The position numbers and the translations under genes are program-made. Below, piece by piece: positions 1-4,532 of a DNA stretch of 5,964 nucleotides. The notes beneath the pieces are model-generated. The model worked only from the letters and a program-made list of their open reading frames with translations, did not search any database and had not been told where the DNA came from. Each line of letters starts with the position of its first letter. The stretch's first letter is position 1. Origin of the DNA: JADHUC01 sp964617665 (GTDB lineage Bacteria > Planctomycetota > Planctomycetia > Pirellulales > Pirellulaceae). The stretch is from contig CAZUAH010000755.1 in assembly GCA_964617665.1 (NCBI GenBank), positions 1 through 5,964 on the forward strand, read 5' to 3'.

Positions 1-1025
1 AGGGTTAGCGCGCGTCCGTCCTTGATCACGATGCTGCTGGGGTATCCGCAGTCGCGGCTGATTGCGTCATTCACAAGAGTAAACTGCTGCTCCCAATCGA
101 AGTTTCCCTTAGCGTCGCTGACCAAGCCGGCGACACCGTAGGGCCCCACCCGGTAACCCAAAGCCATTAGCACTCGACCGTCGGGCAGCAGCACCATGTC
201 GGCTGGGTGGACATTGTCGGGCGTGACCTGTTTCGGTTCACTCCACGATTTGGCATCATCCGTACTCTCGGCAAGCCACACCTGACCGCCCCGTCGAGAT
301 CGCATGGCCGCCAAGATCTTCCCCGAAGGCAATCGCACGAGGGCCGTCTCGTTGAGTTGCGAGCCGCGGGAGCATTCGGCATAGCGACTCCAACTCTTGC
401 CATGATCGGTCGAACGGTAGAGGTAGCTTCGGTTCTCACGCTTCGCGTTCTCTTGGCCCGCTGGTCGTACGCGACCGCCGTATACCGCCATCAACATCGC
501 TCCGTCGGGCATCGTAAGCATCTTGCCGTAAGGACTGCCCCAGCCGATATCGGACACATCCAATTCCGTCGCCTCGGTCCAAGTTTTGCCGCCGTCAGCG
601 GAGTGAGTTACCCAAGTGTTGCGCGGCTTGTCCAAGTTTGGGTTGTAGCGTCCCGTCTCGTCATAGGTGGCGGTGCGCCAGAAGCCAACAACCAAGTCGC
701 CATTAGCCGCCTGGCCGAATGCTGGATTTCGGTCGTCGACGGGCGAATCATTCACCACGGTCGGCTTGGACCACGTCTTTCCTTCGTCCGCCGAGAAAAC
801 GATGTCCAATCGCCCTTCGATCCCCAAATGCCCCGCCCCGCCGCGCAGCACGGCCGCAATGCGTCCATCCGCCAATCGAAGCGCGACCGGAAAATAGCCT
901 TGCCCCGTAACCACCGGCGATCGTTCCAGTCCGACAGGCATCGCCGCCATCTCTTCCGCCGCGGCAGACCAACCGGCGGCGGAAACCACCAACATCCACG
1001 CGAGCAACAAACTACGAGCCCACAT
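1..1025 (-). CDS. Secreted sialidase (neuraminidase)-like BNR/Asp-box protein, 3' end cut by window
   Basis: This frame is open from an ATG at 1025 to the window edge (341 codons, no stop). Residues 1-23 look like a signal peptide: a hydrophobic run after MWARS, then a cleavage-like AAA-EE. Four Asp-boxes are visible: SADEGKTWS (78-86), SADGGKTWT (142-150), STDHGKSWS (205-213) and STDDAKSWS (254-262), which mark a six-bladed sialidase propeller. Candidate catalytic residues, assigned by pattern only, are E226 in NETALVRLPSG, R242 in AAMRSR and Tyr328 in DCGYPSS, which would match the nucleophile Tyr of the family. The family hydrolyses terminal sialic acids or related sugars from glycans; many planctomycete members have unproven substrates. 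The export signal implies a periplasmic or extracellular protein. AGGAG lies 6 nt before the ATG. The rest of the last blade(s) lies outside the window. Sure of the fold, less sure of the substrate. Confidence 0.92.
   Translation of the reverse strand, partial: MWARSLLLAWMLVVSAAGWSAAAEEMAAMPVGLERSPVVTGQGYFPVALRLADGRIAAVLRGGAGHLGIEGRLDIVFSADEGKTWSKPTVVNDSPVDDRNPAFGQAANGDLVVGFWRTATYDETGRYNPNLDKPRNTWVTHSADGGKTWTEATELDVSDIGWGSPYGKMLTMPDGAMLMAVYGGRVRPAGQENAKRENRSYLYRSTDHGKSWSRYAECSRGSQLNETALVRLPSGKILAAMRSRRGGQVWLAESTDDAKSWSEPKQVTPDNVHPADMVLLPDGRVLMALGYRVGPYGVAGLVSDAKGNFDWEQQFTLVNDAISRDCGYPSSIVIKDGRALT
42..74 (-). repeat. Copy A of a 33-bp segment repeated at 3338-3370
   Basis: Lies inside the sialidase gene and encodes VNDAISRDCGY, next to the putative catalytic Tyr. 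The exact shared core TCGCGGCTGATTGCGTCAT is at 52-70 (plus strand) and again at 3348-3366 in the same orientation. Confidence 0.8.
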
Positions 1026-1031
1026 TTCCTT

Positions 1032-1036
1032 CTCCT
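1032..1036 (-). promoter_or_regulatory. Shine-Dalgarno site of the sialidase gene
   Basis: On the minus strand AGGAG is followed by AAGGAA and then ATG, giving a 6-nt spacer. It fixes the start at 1025. Its upstream bases (1035-1036) are the outermost bases of the large palindrome at 1035-1275, so the ribosome site lies at the foot of a potential long RNA stem. Confidence 0.7.
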
Positions 1037-1068
1037 ACTACTTCGACTGTTTGAGTTGGTATTGGCCC

Positions 1069-1089
1069 CCTGCCAGCTCGTCTGGCAGG
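1069..1089 (-). other. Small hairpin in the sialidase leader
   Basis: CCTGCCAG (1069-1076) and CTGGCAGG (1082-1089) form a perfect 8-bp stem with a 5-base loop, about 45 bases upstream of the sialidase start. A partner with a similar but weaker self-pairing sits at 1227-1250 on the other arm of the palindrome, so local hairpins compete with the long-range stem. Confidence 0.5.
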
Positions 1090-1133
1090 AGCCGATGTTT
1101 GGGCAGCTAACGCGGCCGCTCACCACCTTGCTT

Positions 1134-1186
1134 ACCTAGTCATCCCCTCTTCGCCGCCGTGGGCGGCGAAGAGGGGACGACTAGGT
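1134..1186 (-). other. Strong stem-loop, 25-bp arms, 3-nt loop
   Basis: Arms 1134-1158 and 1162-1186 run from ACCTAGTC to CGCCGCC and close on the loop GTG (CAC on minus). The single irregular pair (1142/1178) is an A-C mismatch in a plus transcript but a G-U pair in a minus transcript, so the stem is fully paired only in minus-strand RNA, the direction of both flanking genes. It is the centre of the larger palindrome. A T-run is lacking, so it is not a classic intrinsic terminator, though it could stop or stabilise RNA from the transporter 260 bases upstream. Confidence 0.75.
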
Positions 1187-1275
1187 GTCTTAGAGAGACG
1201 TTTTCTTAGCCTTTCAAACTGGTCCACCTGCCGGTCGAGCCAGCAGGGGGCGAAGTCAAACAGTCGAACTACTAG

Positions 1276-1446
1276 CGTGTCAATGTTTGTTCGATGGACC
1301 AAAGGACTCGAGTGACCTCGCCATGGGAGGTGCTGAGTGTTTGAGAAAACGGACGACAGACGCTATTGTAAACCAGCCTCTGCGGATTCCTATTCCCTCG
1401 GCGTGCGTGTTCCGAGTTGGGCATATGGAGACGCCTTGAGCTACGT
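1276..1446. other. Intergenic tail between transporter stop and palindrome, no gene seen
   Basis: Neither strand shows a believable gene, and no hairpin followed by a T-run is visible after the transporter stop. Long open frames that cross here from either side are reading-frame shadows of the transporter. Confidence 0.5.
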
Positions 1447-2709
1447 TCACGAAATAGGTTCGCAGTCGACCCCGCGAACGATCCACGATCCCACCGCCGT
1501 CAGAGCCGCCACCAGCGCGATCACGCCGAAGCACATCATCGGCGAAGGAATCACTGTGTTCAGCGACATCTGCGCGGCACCGGCCAGGAGAATGGCAGCA
1601 AACGCCGTGAAGTTGGCCGATGCGATCGCGGCACCCTTCTCGCTGGCTGGGGGGCGGATCTGGAACACGCTCTCCAGCGGCACGAGTAGGATCCCGCCAG
1701 CGACGCCGGCCAGCCCAAGCAAGAGAGCGACCGCCGCGACCTGCGCACCGGCCGGCAGCAGCGCCACAGCCATCACCGCCACGTTGATCACCGCCAGCGC
1801 GGCAAAGCCCGGCACCAACAGTCGCCGCCACCGACCTGCGCTGGCCAGGCGGCCGGCTGCCGCCCCGCCGAGCGCTACGCCGAATAGCTGCGGCATCAGA
1901 AGCAGGCTCGTCCTCGCCTCGCCCAGGCAGAACACCCGCAAACCCAGCTCGTTGATCAATAGGATCTGGAGCACGGCGATGAACCAGACCACCGCATCCG
2001 TCACCAGCGCGATGGTCAGCACGCGATCTCGGCTCATTCGCAATAGTTGCCTCAGCGTGCCCGCTGGGCCTTCCCACGGGAACCTGGCGCGCGGGTTCGC
2101 CGCGGGGCGTGAGGCGGTGGCGAAGCTCAGGATCAGTCCAGCGCCTGCGAGCAAAACAACCGCGCCCGCCACGAGAACCCGCCCCCAGGTCACGCCCAGC
2201 AACGGTGCCCCGAAGCTCAACGCCCAACCCGCCAACAAGATTCCCACAAGGTTCGCTACCGTCACCAATGTCTTGAGTATCGAATTCGCCCGAATGACGT
2301 AGGCCTCGGGATACAGCTCTGGGATCGAACCGTTCAGTGCCGGCGAGAAGATCGCCGATTGCAGTCCCATCGTGAACACCATCACCAGGATCAACGGCCA
2401 GGACAGCAGCAGTATTCCCAGGGCCCCGGCCAGCATAGCCAGTAGTTCCAGCGTCTTGGCCAAGATGACCACGCGGCGTTTCGAGAACCGGTCACTCAGC
2501 CACCCCGCCGGTGCCGCCAGCAGCAACCACGGGACGGTGAACAGCACCGTCGCCGCCCCCTGTAACCAACTCACGCCCGCCGCCAGCGCCAGCAGACACG
2601 CCGCCTGCTTGAAGAAGTTATCGTTGAACACCCCAAGCGTATACGCCCCCGCCATCCCGGCGAACGCTCCACGGGCCTGGCGGATCGCCTGTCTGTCGAC
2701 GTCGGTCAT
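1447..2709 (-). CDS. MFS transporter, LplT/Aas-type (probable lysophospholipid transport)
   Basis: A 420-residue, strongly hydrophobic protein with about 12 membrane segments. Marks of the LplT/Aas N-terminal family are FNDNFFK in helix 1 (28-34), AGWLSDRFSKRR (68-79) as the loop 2-3 motif, SIPELYPEAYVIRANS (128-143), and IRPPASEKGAAIASANF (351-367), which resembles the PPEERGRVxAANN motif of the family. Known relatives flip lysophospholipids across the inner membrane for re-acylation; here the substrate is inferred. No acyltransferase domain is fused and none is adjacent. The frame is open up to an ATG at 2811 (454 residues), but those 34 extra residues look unconserved and the upstream ATG has no good ribosome site. 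GAGGA lies about 8 nt before the ATG at 2709, so the shorter form is preferred. It is read in the same direction as the cold-shock gene pair upstream and the sialidase downstream, but separated from both. Confidence 0.88.
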   Translation of the reverse strand: MTDVDRQAIRQARGAFAGMAGAYTLGVFNDNFFKQAACLLALAAGVSWLQGAATVLFTVPWLLLAAPAGWLSDRFSKRRVVILAKTLELLAMLAGALGILLLSWPLILVMVFTMGLQSAIFSPALNGSIPELYPEAYVIRANSILKTLVTVANLVGILLAGWALSFGAPLLGVTWGRVLVAGAVVLLAGAGLILSFATASRPAANPRARFPWEGPAGTLRQLLRMSRDRVLTIALVTDAVVWFIAVLQILLINELGLRVFCLGEARTSLLLMPQLFGVALGGAAAGRLASAGRWRRLLVPGFAALAVINVAVMAVALLPAGAQVAAVALLLGLAGVAGGILLVPLESVFQIRPPASEKGAAIASANFTAFAAILLAGAAQMSLNTVIPSPMMCFGVIALVAALTAVGSWIVRGVDCEPIS

Positions 2710-2856
2710 GACTGCATCCTCGGGAATGATAGCGTCCAATCCCCATCCAGCCGGCGAACCTGCGATGCCGGTAGCCATGACAGGCGGAACGTCTCTTGCA
2801 GTGCCCGGCATACTACCTAGTCGTTTGACCGGCAGTCACCGGACAGTGTCGAACAA

Positions 2857-2970
2857 TTACTTGTTCTTGTTCTTCGCCTCTCTCTTCAGCTTTCGTTTTT
2901 CCTTTGGACTACGCTGGGCCTTTTTCTGTTGTTCCCTTTTGCCTTTGTCTTTACTTCCTCTATCACCCAT
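2857..2970 (-). CDS. Small lysine-rich protein, 37 aa, downstream of the cold-shock gene
   Basis: Translation begins MGDRGSKDKGKREQQ and ends KNKNK. Seventeen of 37 residues are Lys or Arg, no aromatic residue is present, and the sequence is probably disordered or one charged helix. GGAG lies 8 nt before the ATG. From memory, small proteins starting GDRGSKDKGKRE occur in many bacteria as uncharacterised conserved ORFs; this was not searched. It starts 44 bases after the cold-shock stop on the same strand, so the two are likely co-transcribed. The composition suggests binding to RNA, DNA or ribosomes, but that is inference. A longer in-frame reading extends upstream through the cold-shock gene in another frame, but that part is a shadow. 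Confidence 0.75.
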   Translation of the reverse strand: MGDRGSKDKGKREQQKKAQRSPKEKRKLKREAKNKNK

Positions 2971-3014
2971 ATCTGTTTCTCCGTGATTGAAGACGAATGT
3001 TCCTTTCAACTCCG

Positions 3015-3212
3015 TCAAACCAGCTTGACGTTTTCGGCTCTTGGCCCTTTCGGTCCCTGTCCTTCGGTGTACGACACTCGTTGTCCTTCTTGGAGTTCTT
3101 CGTAGCTCACCCCTTCGAGGGCTGACGAGTGAAAAAACATATCCTGGCCGCTCCCGGTGTCGATGAACCCGAAGCCCTTGTTCGTGAGTCGCTTGATGGT
3201 GCCTTCTGCCAT
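3015..3212 (-). CDS. Cold-shock domain protein (CspA family), 65 aa
   Basis: A complete single cold-shock domain. RNP1 is KGFGFI at 12-17 and RNP2 is the MFFHSS segment at 25-30, with the usual GQRVSYTEGQGPKGPRAENV tail at 43-62. The family makes a five-strand OB fold that binds single-stranded RNA and DNA and melts mRNA structure, in the cytoplasm. The common KWFN segment after the first strand is replaced by KRLTN, so there is no Trp; this variant is seen in some non-proteobacterial Csp proteins. Length fits the family (65-70). AAGGA lies 9 nt before the ATG. It is followed by the 37-aa basic protein. The leader upstream (3213-3292) has no ORF and may carry Csp-type leader control, although no specific cold box was identified. 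Confidence 0.95.
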   Translation of the reverse strand: MAEGTIKRLTNKGFGFIDTGSGQDMFFHSSALEGVSYEELQEGQRVSYTEGQGPKGPRAENVKLV

Positions 3213-3292
3213 TTGTCCAATTCCTTAGAAAGTGCCCAGCAACGTTGCCCGCAAACAGGGTGTTCACGCGGCTCCGCTGCAAGCACAGCATC

Positions 3293-3370
3293 CTATCGGG
3301 TGAATTGGCGACAAGCAACCGGCAGCAGGCCGTTCGCGTAACCACAATCGCGGCTGATTGCGTCATGCAC
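3293..3370 (-). pseudogene. Fragment resembling a sialidase-gene segment
   Basis: Minus-strand codons from 3370 read VHDAISRDCGY, then diverge and stop at 3293-3295. The window's own sialidase reads VNDAISRDCGY at residues 318-328 (42-74). The 33 bases are 29/33 identical including an exact 19-mer; three of four differences are synonymous third positions and the fourth changes Asn to His. That is the pattern of divergence of coding sequence. No Asp-box or other sialidase part is found next to it, so only a short piece survives, or a different protein shares the segment. Confidence 0.5.
3338..3370 (-). repeat. Copy B of the 33-bp segment from the sialidase gene
   Basis: Differs from copy A at four positions out of 33. 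It lies in the gap between the cold-shock gene and the transposase remnant, with no intact gene around it. Confidence 0.8.
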
Positions 3371-3493
3371 GACTGCGGCGGGGGTGGGGAACCTTATGGG
3401 GTTGGTGTTGGGCTCTCGTGAACCGGACGTGAACGGCCGGGCCGATTATCGCCTTTGGCGAAGAACGACCATAAATGGCCGTCGATGACAGCC

Positions 3494-3822
3494 TACAAAA
3501 ATCACTCCTCGCCCAACCTGGAGATATCATTGACTTTCCTTGACGACAAGCTGCTGCCATCGGCATCCAGTGCTGTGGAACGCGGCTACCGCCGTCACCG
3601 CAAAATGCAAGAGACAGTCCACCGCGTTCGGACCAATCAAACATCAATGGGCGGATTGCCTTGGACATGCAGCGTGAGGAGCGAATGCAACAGCGAGAAC
3701 AACCCACCAAGACACTGCACACAGCTCGGCCGCGGAGGGTCGCCCAATCGTCTGCAATGATGCTACAGTCTCGTTTGTTCTACTGCGAGTCGCAGTTACG
3801 TATAGCGTCTCCGGCGCCGTGA
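3494..3822 (+). pseudogene. Transposase C-terminal remnant, 5'-truncated and frameshifted
   Basis: Frame 1 reads FLDDKLLPSASSAVERGYRR followed by HRKMQETVHRVRT up to about 3633. The reading continues in another frame as QSNINGRIALDMQREERMQQ, then ending near LHTARP, and a stop at 3820-3822. Adding one base near 3633 restores one continuous protein. The order LLPS.S.AVERG.RRHRKMQ..V.RVRT...RIALDM.RE..LH.AR is, from memory of the family, the C-terminal end of a DDE-type transposase common in planctomycetes and relatives; the Glu in VERG may be the last catalytic acid. The IS family was not assigned. The N-terminal part and the inverted repeats are missing, so it is dead. Open frames on the minus strand here are shadows. 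Confidence 0.65.
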
Positions 3823-3872
3823 ATCATGGGTCGAATGGGCGAAAAACCCGCTACGGTTATCAATCGTTCGTT

Positions 3873-4104
3873 CTAACGTTTCAGGCGAGTGGCGAACCAG
3901 CTGGCGTTGTCCCTGCTATTGCCGTTTCCGCCATCTTCCACGACAAGCTCCAGATCAGTTGCCTGAGAGATATCAACCTGGATCGCAAGCTCCTGGAGCT
4001 CGGTAACTCTGTCGGAGCGATACAGTTCTTGTCCGTCTCCGCGCACAACGAAGACAACGGATCCATTCGTTGGCTTGATGAGCCCCGCGGTTGCCTCAAT
4101 AGTC
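3873..4104 (-). pseudogene. C-terminal remnant of an NPCBM/NEW2 carbohydrate-binding domain protein
   Basis: The minus strand reads GSVVFVVRGDGQELYRSDRV, then LAIQVDISQATDLELVVEDG, then a DNASWFATRLKR end and a TAG at 3873-3875. This is the usual end of an NPCBM (NEW2) domain: strand with GSVVF.V.GDG..L..S, then the VDVSG..L.L.V.D.G segment, then the D.A.W...RL close. Such domains bind glycans and sit on exported glycosidases, kinases and peptidases of planctomycetes. Upstream in this frame TAA and TAG occur (about 4106-4111), so there is no start and the rest of the gene is gone. After the stop, AACC and GGTT flank six bases and are followed by T residues on the minus strand, a weak terminator possibility. 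Confidence 0.75.
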
Positions 4105-4252
4105 TTCTATTACCACGACCTCGAAGCGGGATTCCCGAAACTGGACGTCGATCCAATCCGGCACTGGCTTCGTCGTCCGTGAATCAGGCTACATCATCAC
4201 AAATCACAACGTGATCGCCGAATTGACCGGCCGATCAGGCAGAGTGGAATGA
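4103..4252 (+). pseudogene. HtrA/DegP-like serine protease fragment
   Basis: The plus frame opens after a TAG at 4100-4102 and ends at TGA 4250-4252. From 4157 it reads SGTGFVVRESGYIITNHNVI followed by AEL, matching the SGSGFVV..GYI.TN.HVI.. segment before and around the catalytic His of trypsin-like HtrA proteases. The usual order is T-N-x-H-V; here it is T-N-H-N-V, so the catalytic His position carries Asn and a His sits one place earlier. There is no signal peptide, Asp or Ser motif, and no PDZ domain. The first 18 codons (4103-4156) are not clearly protease. Clearly a broken fragment; the identification is good for the second half only. Confidence 0.6.
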
Positions 4253-4532
4253 CTTCGTCGAAATCCGCCGAGCCACCACGGCTGACGAGTGTACTGGCGA
4301 CCGCGGCCCAATCCGATGCCTTGTTCGGAGCCCAAGCGTCGGGCGCCCGAGGAGAGGCCCGCAACGGACGGCAGGAGGAGAATGTGCTGCGGTGCTTTCG
4401 ACGCGGATTGACAGTTCTGTCGGGATCTCGTTCCGCAAGGATCATTGAATCCGGCTTTGTGGCGAATTACAGTGAACGATGAGAATGAGCACGATAACAG
4501 CGAGACCCTGACATTCCAACGAGAAGAACACC
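4253..4532. other. Gap before the peptidase gene, nothing recognised
   Basis: Frames of 60-130 codons are open on both strands, but they are rich in Arg, Ser and Pro, show no motif, and none has a convincing ribosome site. It may hold more decayed sequence continuing from the HtrA fragment, plus the promoter of the peptidase gene, for which no clear -35/-10 pair was found. Confidence 0.5.

Larger units (their letters stand above)
1035..1275. repeat. ~241-bp imperfect palindrome, MITE-like element candidate
   Basis: The two halves are inverted copies of each other. The outer ends 1035-1057 and 1253-1275 match at 20 of 23 positions when one is reverse-complemented, with an exact 13-mer TTCGACTGTTTGA (1042-1054, inverse at 1256-1268). 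The middle blocks 1066-1089 and 1227-1250 match at 20 of 24. The inner blocks 1134-1158 and 1162-1186 match at 24 of 25 around a 3-base loop. Between these blocks the arms are diverged and differ in length (124 versus 114 bases). No ORF is encoded and no clear target-site duplication is visible. Terminal inverted repeats without a transposase fit a MITE or a large structured intergenic repeat. It fills most of the gap between the transporter and the sialidase. A purely regulatory hairpin is the alternative. Confidence 0.65.

Noticed and set aside
207..1139. 310-codon plus-strand open frame
   Set aside because: It is antisense to the sialidase gene, whose four Asp-boxes and signal peptide are decisive; the plus translation is Arg/His-rich with no motif.
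1280..2302. Long open frames on both strands over the transporter (315 and 321 codons)
   Set aside because: Low-complexity Arg/Gly or Ala/Thr/Pro readings in shadow frames of the MFS gene, typical of GC-rich DNA.
2857..3366. 169-codon minus-strand frame covering the small basic protein and the Csp region
   Set aside because: Only the last 37 codons look like a protein; the rest overlaps the cold-shock gene in another frame and has no motif.
3405..3445. Resemblance of the minus strand (CACGTCCGGTTC) to group II intron domain V
   Set aside because: The matching 5' half with the AGC triad and a GNRA loop is not found next to it, and no reverse transcriptase is present, so the 12-base match is not enough.
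3363..3722. 119-codon minus-strand frame
   Set aside because: Antisense to the transposase remnant, with no recognisable domain.
4104..4190. Minus-strand reading DWIDVQFRESRFEVVVIEDY as an upstream continuation of the NPCBM gene
   Set aside because: It lies in a different frame, does not match the expected NPCBM strands well, and is antisense to the stronger HtrA reading.
3819..4214. 131-codon plus-strand frame
   Set aside because: Antisense to the NPCBM reading, which gives a clear domain end; the plus reading has no known motif.
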